Source: Catenovulum agarivorans DS-2 (lineage in GTDB: Bacteria; Pseudomonadota; Gammaproteobacteria; Enterobacterales; Alteromonadaceae). From it: a stretch of 64,000 bases of DNA. The notes below the pieces were generated by a model that saw nothing but the letters and a program-made list of their open reading frames with translations, made no database searches and was not told where the DNA came from. A program made the translations under genes and the position numbers. Location: assembly GCF_000568405.1 (NCBI RefSeq), contig NZ_ARZY01000011.1, forward strand, positions 1 to 64,000, in the 5' to 3' direction. This document shows positions 57,401 through 64,000 of this stretch, in pieces (positions within the stretch are counted from its first letter, which is position 1; each line of letters begins with the position of its first letter).

Positions 57401-57876
57401 AACAAACCATTCAAGATTACTCCGGCACAGCAACATATCAAAAAACCATTGATGTACCAGCCGAGTTGTTAGCTGACAACAAACAAATATTCTTAGACCT
57501 TGGTAAAGTTAAGGTCGCAGCTAATGTTTACCTTAATGACAAATTAGCAGGTAGCGCTTGGCATGCACCTTATAGAATTGATATTTCTAACTTTGTACAA
57601 GCGGGTAAAAACAAATTAACCATCAAAGTTGCTAATCTGTGGGTCAATCGCTTATTGGCTGATCGCAAGTTACCTGATACCTCAGGTTTTAAAATTGCGC
57701 GTTGGCAAAATCCAATTACCCCAATGCCACAGTGGTATGTTGACAACCAACCAGCACCAAAATCTGAACGCGTGACTTTCGTTACCCAAGTATTTATGGA
57801 CGATAATGAACCACGTCAAAGCTCAGGTTTGATAGGTCCAGTTCAATTGTCTGTAAGAAGTAAAACACAACTTTAA
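54436..57876 (+). CDS. GH106 alpha-L-rhamnosidase 3, lipoprotein
   Basis: This 1146-residue protein has a lipoprotein signal (LGGITACAEQ, Cys at about 27), unlike GH106-1 and GH106-2, so it is probably membrane-anchored. GH106 blocks: KPLTWLHAMSGNMSKAGLTKDLEAIAEAGLGGTMLF, CDGWTSSGGPWVTP, IEIDSYEVG (about 449), LEPYGSGPFNELD (about 526), MGEFW (about 549) and VAAEAFTQFP. The usual jelly roll is at the C-terminus (KVKVAANVYLNDKLAGSAWHAPYRID). It is separated from the GH39-like gene by 86 bp, with its own possible promoter (TATAAG near 54410). Confidence 0.92.
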   Translation: MQYWQKQLKFTSIILLSGLTLGGITACAEQDIAQLQNVEAEPSPVEQEAQTSLATSFKHPPHEAKPLTWLHAMSGNMSKAGLTKDLEAIAEAGLGGTMLFNVTQGIPLGKVKFNSTEHIDLIGHLAAESQRLGLSFGMHNCDGWTSSGGPWVTPEHSMKQITYNETIVDGGNVNIKLAQPATMLDYYQDIAVIAYPSLATEITDFTVKPKITASDANFDAQIVQNNNLTDYSSITPSNEQPGWLQFSYQQPYTLRLIDMLLHSGRGLNVSLHISDDGKNFKQVDNLTLRRPGKSTYAFDEAFAGYTAKHFRLVSNKVMHIKELRLSSTPSLDNFSGRTAASRSDYQEFEDIGKPSAELVIDPESVINLTASLNSEGQLITTLPAGKWTIMRFGYTSTGAVNIPASREGTGLEVDKFSKAAFKSHYDAYITNVIDKLKVVAPNALYSIEIDSYEVGAQNWTHNYEQLFQAQFGYDLVPFLPLFAGKFVESPTVAEAVLWDTRDLNNKLITENYYGYFRELAHQDGIKTYLEPYGSGPFNELDVASKADLPMGEFWLDNNNFRLSASASAAHIYNKPIVAAEAFTQFPRNNWLFHPAEGKADSDKSWALGVNQHVFHRFAHQANTHVMPGMTMNRWGAHMDRTQTWWTVAGKPWFKYVARGQQLLRTGHNVADVLWFLGDATPTTCPEKDPISAVLPLNINYDCLNSEVLQRLSVEDGKVTLPHGSQYKILVLNNHQTLTLKSLKKIYQLAQQGAVIVGTPVEQLAGRFVSEQQRQELKMMVDYIWSQPTTYNISTKAKTSHGHTGVFPTHEIAKTSKIDWQKIYNEQNWPLDLAIKNADKFYFTHRRSAQYDIYFIFNDSAQAQVFDARFNISGKIPELWDADTGNITQLGAFSDNGQITRVPLKLGAYDSVFVVFEKSSKAVTALKPEFVLSQPELDVVLDAQQQPKVIKTTHEAIEITGAWQVEFDKFYGLDKSFTFEQLIDWKLHPEQTIQDYSGTATYQKTIDVPAELLADNKQIFLDLGKVKVAANVYLNDKLAGSAWHAPYRIDISNFVQAGKNKLTIKVANLWVNRLLADRKLPDTSGFKIARWQNPITPMPQWYVDNQPAPKSERVTFVTQVFMDDNEPRQSSGLIGPVQLSVRSKTQL

Positions 57877-57904
57877 AGTAAGCACCTTTAGGAAAAGACT
57901 TGAT

Positions 57905-58855
57905 ATGCCAAATTTAAAATACACAATACCTGCACTTGTTTTGCTAAGCGCGAGCTGTGCAACAAGCGAAAGCAACAATACTAAACAAGCTAAAGATGTC
58001 AGTGTTGCTTCCCCCAACATAAATGGCTCGATAATAGCTGAATCTTTTGAAGCTGGTGGCTGGAATGCACCTGGTGCACGTGGCTTTACTCCAGGTTTAA
58101 AAGCTGAACTACCCAAAAACTTTATGTTTAATCAGCACCAAGGTAACCACTCGTTTGTGTTGGAAGACAAAATTGTCCGCGCGGGTAAATACTCAGCCAA
58201 ATTAGTTTGGCACCACAAAAACCCAGCGGCATACAATGGCGACAAAAACAAAATAGACAATGTCGATCGTAAAGCTATGTTCCACGGCTTTAAAACCAAA
58301 AAAGTGATGGGCGCAGAAGCTTGGTACGGTTTCAGCTTTTATTTTCCAAGCGAAGGAACAGCAACCGAAGAAAATCCGTGGTTGTTTTTCCAAATCCACG
58401 GCAGTGCTGATAAACGCTTAAAAGAGCATTCACGCAACCCACCGTTTAGCATCACTATGGATGAACAAGGTTTAAAAGGCAGCTGGAAGTGGGACCCAGA
58501 TGAGAAAAGCATAACCCGTACAGGTAAAGGCACAGAGTATTACCAAATTCCTGGGGCTAAAGCCAACTACCTAGACCGATGGGTTGATTTTGTGGTGCAT
58601 GTAAAAGTGGATTACTCTTCAGCCAAAACCGGCATTATCGAGCTGTGGGTCGATGGTAAAAAAGTATTGAACAAACACAATATACAATTTGGCTACAACG
58701 ACGACAAAGGCATTTACCCTTCTTGGGGCATGTACTTTAACGGCGATTTAAGTGTGATGAAAAACGACCATTATCTATATCTGGATGAAGTTAAAATGAC
58801 AGATGCAGAAGGTGCGGGCTATAAAGATGTAGCACCGGGGTTTAATTCAAAATAA
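57905..58855 (+). CDS. Heparin-lyase-I-like polysaccharide lyase lipoprotein (PL28/PL20-type candidate)
   Basis: This 316-residue lipoprotein (LLSASCATS, Cys at about 19) contains one beta-jelly-roll domain of the heparin lyase I-like type (Pfam Polysacc_lyase). Visible blocks are FEAGGWNAPGARGF, AEAWYGFSFYFPSEG, WLFFQIHGSADKR, WKWDPDEKS, RWVDFVVHVKVDYSSAKTGIIELWVDGKKV and FGYNDDKGIYPSWGMYFNG. This fold includes ulvan lyases (PL28) and glucuronan lyases (PL20). Basic and Tyr residues that could serve catalysis are present, but I cannot assign them with certainty. It starts 28 bp after GH106-3 and is the last gene of the operon. A second lyase beside PL25 would fit an ulvan system. Confidence 0.68.
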   Translation: MPNLKYTIPALVLLSASCATSESNNTKQAKDVSVASPNINGSIIAESFEAGGWNAPGARGFTPGLKAELPKNFMFNQHQGNHSFVLEDKIVRAGKYSAKLVWHHKNPAAYNGDKNKIDNVDRKAMFHGFKTKKVMGAEAWYGFSFYFPSEGTATEENPWLFFQIHGSADKRLKEHSRNPPFSITMDEQGLKGSWKWDPDEKSITRTGKGTEYYQIPGAKANYLDRWVDFVVHVKVDYSSAKTGIIELWVDGKKVLNKHNIQFGYNDDKGIYPSWGMYFNGDLSVMKNDHYLYLDEVKMTDAEGAGYKDVAPGFNSK

Positions 58856-58865
58856 CTTCAATATC

Positions 58866-58905
58866 TTGCCGCAACTAACAATTGAACTAAATCTAATTGC
58901 GGCAA
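58866..58905 (+). terminator. Terminator of the GH106 operon
   Basis: TTGCCGCAA (58866-58874) and TTGCGGCAA (58897-58905) form a stem just after the operon end, followed by a short T-run. Confidence 0.75.
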
Positions 58906-59036
58906 TTTCACTCACCACATTCACAACCAAACAAAATGTAACATAAACGTTTCAAAATCGTTCACATTTAGTTTATTGTTATAGATTACAAATTGCACAA
59001 AAAAACAATCAAAACACGAAACAAGCGAGAGACAAC

Positions 59037-61082
59037 ATGAATTTGATTAACAACATTCGCATTAAAAACCGTATTTTGATCTTAGTGTCAATTCCGGTCG
59101 TTGTGGCGTTATTCTTTGCAGTTCTGCGTTTTCAACAGGCAAATCAAACCCTAACGAACATAGAAAAACTGGATGCCGTTCAGGAATATCTGTCGAAAGT
59201 CTCTCCTTTAATATCAGCAATCTATCAAGAAAGACTGATGTCTAAATTTTACATTGGGCCTGGTGAGAAGTCAGACATAGGACTTGAATTCAAATCACAA
59301 TTCGAACAAAGCCAGCGGGCAACAGAAAAACCTCTGCGAAATTACCAAAATTTTATTGCTGATAAAAATAAGTTTAAAGGCTTTCCTAAGTTACTAGAAG
59401 ATATCAAAGACATAGAAGAAACAATTCTCCTATACAAAAAAGCACAAAAAATAGCCCAAAGAAAAATGCGCTTTGAAATTGACTCTGGTACCGGAGAAAA
59501 AACAGCAGTGTTGGCCGTGATGAATAGCATAGTGTCTAAACTAATTAGCAGCTCTCAACAAGTGGTTTTACTTTCAGCTAGCAATAAGCAGTTGTCTTTA
59601 TTAACAAACTCTTACCAAAGCCTGTCTAACGCGCAAAATTATTTAATGTTGCTAATTGGCAATGTTTACGAAGTGACTGCGGTAAAGCTTTCTCTTACCA
59701 CTTATGCGAACATTTCAAGACAAGTTGGCCAAGAAATGGTGCATTTAGACAATTTTGCAAATTTTGCACCTGAATCAATATTGCAGTTTTACCAAAAAGA
59801 ATTAGGCAAACACCCTTCATTCAAAGAAGCGCAAGACATTTACGAAAAAATTCGCCGAGTACAACCAGATACAATTGGTGAAAAGTTTGACGGCAATAAA
59901 AACGATTGGTTAGCAACTGGTGACCAGTTGGTAAACGCATATAATAAAGTTGTCGACAATGTAATCCAAGAAATAGAGTCGACTAAGTCTGACATTCTAG
60001 CCCGCTCAAAAAATGCAGTAACTCAAACAATATCAGTGATAGTGGCACTCATTGCTGTGCTGGTTATCGTGTCCTACAAAATTATTGTCAGTATAAACAC
60101 ACCGTTAAAACAAATGATAAACGATTTCGCAGCACTCGCTGAAAGCAAAGATATGACACTACGCACGCAAATTAACGGTAATAATGAATTAACCTCAGTG
60201 GCTGCGGCCTTTAACTCACTGATTGAATCTTTTGAACAAACATTACTCAGCGTTCGGCAAAAAATGCTGCAAATGGATGAGATTACTCACAAGGTATCTG
60301 GCTCAATGGGTGATTCTATTCAGCTAATTGATAGTCAAAAGACTGCAACCGACAGCATTTCGGTCGCAATTAATCAAATGACAGCAACTATTTATGAAGT
60401 TGCAAAAATGTCTGCAGCGACATCTGAAATAGTTAAACGAGCCAATGAACTCTCTGTTACTGGTGAAAAAGATGCACATTGCAGTAAAAAGACAATGGAT
60501 GCGTTATTTGCTGAACTCGCTAGCACGAGTGACTTAATAAACGACCTAAACCAAGAAGCTAGCCAGATAAGTAATATAGTACAAGTGATTAAGGGAATTT
60601 CAGAGCAAACTAACCTGCTGGCATTGAACGCAGCGATTGAAGCGGCGCGCGCTGGTGAAATGGGTCGAGGATTTGCAGTTGTCGCGGATGAAGTAAGAGA
60701 GCTTTCCAAACGCACCCATGACTCTACAGATCTCATTCAAGGCCAAATTGAAATGCTAACAAAAGGTGCGAGTAATGCATTGAGCAAAATGGAATTATTG
60801 CAGGCCAATGGTTCGGAGGCCGTTACAATAGTTCAAAGGAGTTCCGAAGCTTTCGTGACCATCAAGCAAGAGCTTGAGCAAATCACCGATATGGCTAACC
60901 AAATTGCTGTTGCCTCAGAAGAGCAAACCAATGTAGCAGACGAAATTAACCAACGTGTGCATGAAATTAAAGATGAATCTGACAGAATATCTCAACAAGG
61001 CAGAGAAACTCAAAAGGACACTGAAGATCTGAAAAAGCATGAAACAGCGCTTAAACTTGATATAGAAAAATTTCATTTTTAG
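59037..61082 (+). CDS. Methyl-accepting chemotaxis protein with NIT-like sensor
   Basis: This 681-residue transmembrane receptor has a first membrane helix (about 13-31), a periplasmic all-helical domain (about 35-330) that resembles the nitrate/nitrite-sensing NIT domain ([22 protein letters not shown]), a second helix (about 333-352), HAMP and the signalling domain. The tip [34 protein letters not shown] (about 522-555) is intact. No CheB/CheR binding tail is visible. It is transcribed alone beyond the GH106 operon terminator. Polymer breakdown products are a conceivable signal but the domain type points to small anions or other ligands. Confidence 0.9.
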   Translation: MNLINNIRIKNRILILVSIPVVVALFFAVLRFQQANQTLTNIEKLDAVQEYLSKVSPLISAIYQERLMSKFYIGPGEKSDIGLEFKSQFEQSQRATEKPLRNYQNFIADKNKFKGFPKLLEDIKDIEETILLYKKAQKIAQRKMRFEIDSGTGEKTAVLAVMNSIVSKLISSSQQVVLLSASNKQLSLLTNSYQSLSNAQNYLMLLIGNVYEVTAVKLSLTTYANISRQVGQEMVHLDNFANFAPESILQFYQKELGKHPSFKEAQDIYEKIRRVQPDTIGEKFDGNKNDWLATGDQLVNAYNKVVDNVIQEIESTKSDILARSKNAVTQTISVIVALIAVLVIVSYKIIVSINTPLKQMINDFAALAESKDMTLRTQINGNNELTSVAAAFNSLIESFEQTLLSVRQKMLQMDEITHKVSGSMGDSIQLIDSQKTATDSISVAINQMTATIYEVAKMSAATSEIVKRANELSVTGEKDAHCSKKTMDALFAELASTSDLINDLNQEASQISNIVQVIKGISEQTNLLALNAAIEAARAGEMGRGFAVVADEVRELSKRTHDSTDLIQGQIEMLTKGASNALSKMELLQANGSEAVTIVQRSSEAFVTIKQELEQITDMANQIAVASEEQTNVADEINQRVHEIKDESDRISQQGRETQKDTEDLKKHETALKLDIEKFHF

Positions 61083-61092
61083 CTAAAAGCGA

Positions 61093-61123
61093 ATGTACCA
61101 GGCTGCTAACCTAGTTGGTACAT
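61093..61123. terminator. Hairpin between convergent MCP and XRE genes
   Basis: ATGTACCA (61093-61100) pairs with TGGTACAT (61116-61123). It may act in both directions, but no strong T-run is visible. Confidence 0.5.
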
Positions 61124-61140
61124 ACTGCAAGTTGGAAATT

Positions 61141-61896
61141 TTACTCAAAAGGCTTATCAGTATCAGGCTTTCTCAGTTGATGAAAAAGCTTAATGTCCCA
61201 AGGTCGCATGGCGATCACTAAACTGGTGCCAAATTTGTTTTCTAATAATTCATGTTCATCTTGTTTATGCAACGCATCAAACGACATGGCTAGATTTTTA
61301 ATTTTTTGCCGCATTTCATTATTCGAAGATTTGGTCAACATACCAGATACAAACAGTTTAATTTCGCCGGGTGAGTTGAAATCACAATTAAAAAAGTCGC
61401 TTTCAATATGCTGTTGAAAAAACCTTTGAATTGGCCCGTTTTTAATCCATGCAAACTTTCTACTCACTTTTAAACGCACTTTTTCATTGGGTAAATAATC
61501 AATTATGTCCATGCGATCTAAACGACAGAGTAATTGCACCATAGTTAACTTATCAATTTGATAGTGATTAAGTATTTGATGCACAGTCCATTTGTTTATC
61601 AACAGATGGGCAGTTAGTAGCAATTTAACGTCTGATACTAGCTCGGCTTCATGCTGATAGCTCAGAATATCAGTCGATAGAGTTTGTTCTTTCGCAAGCT
61701 CAATTAAGTCAAAAATTTCAATATCGGCAAGCTGACAGACTGTTTCGAGCCGCTCTAAGGTGAAATCATAATTAGAGAAAATTCGCTTGATAGACCCCTC
61801 GCTGAGCCCTAATTGCTCAGCAATCATTTTGTAAGTGATGCTCTTGTGTTTGAGCTGGAGTTTTAGTGCATCAATAATTTTATGGTTTTGCAGCAT
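61141..61896 (-). CDS. XRE-family transcriptional regulator
   Basis: This 251-residue protein has a Cro/C1-type helix-turn-helix at the N-terminus (about 7-62; ITYKMIAEQLGLSEGSIKRIFSNYDFTLERLETVCQLADIEIFDLI). The remainder (about 70-250) is a mixed helical region that I recognise only as common in marine Gammaproteobacteria XRE proteins. It may bind a ligand. It is divergent from the YiiX-like gene and not obviously tied to the polysaccharide locus. Confidence 0.8.
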   Translation of the reverse strand: MLQNHKIIDALKLQLKHKSITYKMIAEQLGLSEGSIKRIFSNYDFTLERLETVCQLADIEIFDLIELAKEQTLSTDILSYQHEAELVSDVKLLLTAHLLINKWTVHQILNHYQIDKLTMVQLLCRLDRMDIIDYLPNEKVRLKVSRKFAWIKNGPIQRFFQQHIESDFFNCDFNSPGEIKLFVSGMLTKSSNNEMRQKIKNLAMSFDALHKQDEHELLENKFGTSLVIAMRPWDIKLFHQLRKPDTDKPFE

Positions 61897-62041
61897 ATTT
61901 ATCCGCCTTGACGCCTACAAGGTAACGTATTTTGACACCAAAGGTATTTCATTTTGCAACTTAGAGCAATCAAGTATCAATATATGTTATTTAGCAGGAC
62001 AATTTTGTTATCAACAATTAATGCTGATTAAGGATAACAAA

Positions 62042-62617
62042 ATGGCCAACCAGCAAATAAATATAAATACCAAACAACTACGCGAAGGGGATATTATTTT
62101 TACCTCTATCCCAAATTATTTGTACCAAAAAATACAAAAAGGCACTAAATCAAAAACATCACACGTGGGTATTTTATTTAAGAATAATAACCAATGGTGG
62201 GTTGCTGAAAGCAAAATACCTTTTGCTAAATATTCAACACTCAATGATTTTGTTGCACGCTCTAAAGACCACTGGTTTGAAATTAAACGGGTAAAACGAC
62301 ATCTAACCCAAGCTCAAGTTGAACAACTGAAAAAGTCCGCCGAGCAGCGCATGGGCGGCTGTTATGATTTAAGTTTTAATTACCATTCTAATAAGTTGTT
62401 TTGCTCCAAATTTGTTTACGATGTGTTTAAAGAAGCATGCAACATTAAAATTGGCGAGCTTGAATCTTTTAACGCGCTAATTGAAAAAAATCCAAGCAGC
62501 CTAACCCTTTTTTGGCGAGTCTGGTTTTGTGGATTTATCCCCTACAACACTATAACTGTGACACCACAAAGTCAGTTAATGGATAGGAAATTACAAGGCG
62601 TGTGTGGGTGTGGTTAA
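62042..62617 (+). CDS. YiiX/YebB-type permuted NlpC/P60 cysteine peptidase-like protein
   Basis: This 191-residue protein starts at 62042 with AAGGAT at 10 bases, although the frame is open upstream to 61835. It matches the permuted NlpC/P60 group (YiiX/YebB): a His in KSKTSHVGILFKN (about 38) and a Cys in NKLFCSKFVYDVF (about 121), with a Glu in VAESKIPF. These proteins cleave peptides or amides or act in lipid or cell-wall turnover. No signal peptide is present, so it is probably cytoplasmic. The C-terminal GVCGCG is unusual. Confidence 0.78.
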   Translation: MANQQININTKQLREGDIIFTSIPNYLYQKIQKGTKSKTSHVGILFKNNNQWWVAESKIPFAKYSTLNDFVARSKDHWFEIKRVKRHLTQAQVEQLKKSAEQRMGGCYDLSFNYHSNKLFCSKFVYDVFKEACNIKIGELESFNALIEKNPSSLTLFWRVWFCGFIPYNTITVTPQSQLMDRKLQGVCGCG

Positions 62618-63128
62618 AAATTTCGGCTAGCTGTGGTAACGACTTGATTAGATGTAGCAAGTGCACTGTGGGTTTATTAAACGCTTGCACACGTGTCGGC
62701 TTGACGCATATGCTTGGTATCAGCGCGTAATATAAGTAATTACGGCGGCTTTCACGCCAATGACACTTTTACCACCCATTGCTCCCCAATATGTGTTATT
62801 CATAACTAAATTAAGTTGTTGCTGTTTGCTTGCATGTATATTAATTACAACAGATGTAGCTATGAATTTTGAACTTCTTCATATGTAGCGCGAATAATCC
62901 AAGTATCGACTTCGCGAGCATTGAACTCTCTGGCATAATCTAGAAGCTAGCTTCATACTTTTCCTTGAAAGTGTCATGATAAAACGGATTGCTTTGACTG
63001 CGCCTGTTTGAACATTGGTATATTTTATCGAACCACATAACTCTACCACTGAAAATACACTAGATATAAATATAGTCTGCTGGCTTGAGTATATTTTGCT
63101 CTGCTCAGATGCGAGCAGAGCCTTCTTA
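62618..63128. other. Gene-poor region
   Basis: In this 511-bp stretch I see no supportable gene. On the minus strand a short coding-like fragment (about 62870-62950; LDYAREFNAREVDTWIIRAT) and a 27-codon frame (about 62710-62795) stand out but are broken by stops and lack ribosome sites. A stem GCTCTGCTC/GAGCAGAGC (63098-63121) lies next to the sulfatase end. Confidence 0.5.
63098..63121 (-). terminator. Hairpin at the 3' end of the partial sulfatase gene
   Basis: A 9-bp perfect stem (63098-63106 with 63113-63121) lies 7 bp past the sulfatase stop. There is no T-run on the minus strand, so termination is uncertain. Confidence 0.45.
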
Positions 63129-64000
63129 TTAGTGAGTTTGACAGTTTTGCGTTGTCATACAGGCCGTTAGTCGAGCTCTAAGCTCTGCGGCGATAGGTGC
63201 ATATTTGGCTTGCTGCACAATATTAACGGTTTCATGCGGGTCGTTTTTTAAATCGAACATCATTTCTTCACGTGTCCCTGTTTCAGTTTTATAAGAGGTA
63301 AATATAAACTGGCCATTGATGATAGAATCGCCTGCTTTAAACCGGCTATAGAGATACGTTTTGTGCTCAACGGATGGATCTTTTAGAACCGACATTAAAC
63401 TTTTACCTGCAATGTCTGCTGGGGGTTGGCTATTCGTTAACTCAGTAATGGTTGGGAAAATATCAATCAGCTCAACTAATGTGTCTGTTTGTTTGCCTTT
63501 CGCGATAGAAGGGCCCGCAACTATCATAGGGATCCTAAGCGCGGTATCTAACATGGTATGTTTAGTCCAAAAGTTATGTTCACCCAAATTAAAACCGTGA
63601 TCACTTAATAAAACTATGGTGGTATTATCGCTCAAGCCCAACAGGTCAATTTTCTTGACCACATCCCCGACTAAAGAATCGATATAACTAACGGAAGCAT
63701 AATAGCCACGTAACGAAGCGGTATGAAACGCATCGCTGTTGTATTCATAATCTTTAAAATGGTAGGTTTTTATCTCATTAGAACTTTTTAATAAGCTCGG
63801 TGCATTTTCTGGTAGCTGGCGATGAAAAAACGGTGGAAACTTAGACTCAGGGTGTAAATCATAATATTTCTTCGGTGCATTAAACGGTAAATGCGGACGG
63901 ATAAAACCAACACTCAAGAAAAAAGGTTGTTCATTTTGAGCTAATTTTTCGAGTGCAACCAATGCTTTTTGCTTAACCTTGCCATCAGGGTAATCTTCGT
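63129..64000 (-). CDS. Family S1 sulfatase, C-terminal part (5' end outside window)
   Basis: The minus-strand frame is open to the window edge and reads YPDGKVKQKALVALEKL upstream of the apparent TTG start at 63962, so the gene continues beyond 64000. The available part (about 290 residues) contains [58 protein letters not shown] (metal site) and a C-terminal DLKNDPHETVNI block. That is the pattern of iduronate-2-sulfatase-like S1 enzymes. The formylglycine motif and signal peptide must lie outside the window. It resembles the sulfatase at 51108-52604. Confidence 0.9.
   Translation of the reverse strand, partial: EDYPDGKVKQKALVALEKLAQNEQPFFLSVGFIRPHLPFNAPKKYYDLHPESKFPPFFHRQLPENAPSLLKSSNEIKTYHFKDYEYNSDAFHTASLRGYYASVSYIDSLVGDVVKKIDLLGLSDNTTIVLLSDHGFNLGEHNFWTKHTMLDTALRIPMIVAGPSIAKGKQTDTLVELIDIFPTITELTNSQPPADIAGKSLMSVLKDPSVEHKTYLYSRFKAGDSIINGQFIFTSYKTETGTREEMMFDLKNDPHETVNIVQQAKYAPIAAELRARLTACMTTQNCQTH

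Noticed and set aside
62710-62795. 27-codon frame with GGKSVIGVKAAV, possible small peptide
   Set aside because: No Shine-Dalgarno sequence, no partner export or immunity genes, and it lies in a stretch of broken frames.

Overview
The window looks like a piece of a marine Gammaproteobacterium chromosome, most likely an alga-associated Alteromonadales (Alteromonadaceae or Pseudoalteromonadaceae-like). The evidence is the moderate, AT-leaning composition, the TonB-dependent receptors without SusD partners, the many lipoprotein enzymes, and the particular mix of sugar enzymes. Almost all of it is one large locus for a sulfated polysaccharide rich in L-rhamnose and uronic acid. The best single fit is ulvan, the green-algal polymer of sulfated rhamnose, glucuronic/iduronic acid and xylose. 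I see no complete transposase, CRISPR array, rRNA or tRNA.

Region 1 (1-14 kb) is the cytoplasmic core, mostly on the minus strand. One set of genes handles rhamnose: an L-rhamnose isomerase, an FGGY kinase, a bifunctional rhamnulose-1-phosphate aldolase/dehydrogenase, an NCS1-type permease and a FadR-type GntR regulator. A second operon holds a three-part TRAP transporter followed by kduD and kduI, which process the unsaturated uronate released by lyases. A DeoR-type regulator is transcribed divergently from the TRAP operon.

Region 2 (14-20.5 kb, minus strand) is a GH78 rhamnosidase, a GH105 unsaturated uronyl hydrolase and an S1 sulfatase in one operon, plus the L-rhamnose mutarotase rhaM. 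Next to it (20.5-22.3 kb) are two decayed ATPase genes with three palindromes upstream.

Region 3 (22-41 kb) carries three TonB-dependent receptors, a PL25-type ulvan lyase with a DUF1080 lipoprotein, a receptor-linked unknown lipoprotein, a GH43 enzyme, a stand-alone solute-binding protein, and an ECF sigma factor with a FecR-LamG membrane partner.

Region 4 (41.5-58.9 kb, plus strand) is a compact eight-gene run: two GH106 rhamnosidases, RhaT rhamnose/H+ symporter, a fucose/arabinose-isomerase-like protein, an S1 sulfatase, a GH39-like hydrolase, a third GH106 and a heparin-lyase-like (PL28/PL20-type) lipoprotein.

Region 5 (59-64 kb) has a chemoreceptor, an XRE-type regulator, a YiiX/YebB-type NlpC/P60 protein, a gene-poor stretch and the 3' part of another sulfatase that runs off the window.

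Working model (inference): outer-membrane lyases cut the polymer and TonB receptors import oligomers. Sulfatases, GH105, GH78, GH106, GH43 and GH39 then trim them in the periplasm. RhaT and possibly the NCS1 permease import rhamnose, and the TRAP system imports uronates. The Rha and Kdu enzymes feed central metabolism. The most interesting unexplained signals are a shared TGATT-N4-TTGAC promoter motif at four operons, a duplicated structured element containing the 3' end of rhaI, the palindrome-flanked ATPase relics, and a GH106 paralogue that lost a glutamate kept by its two siblings.
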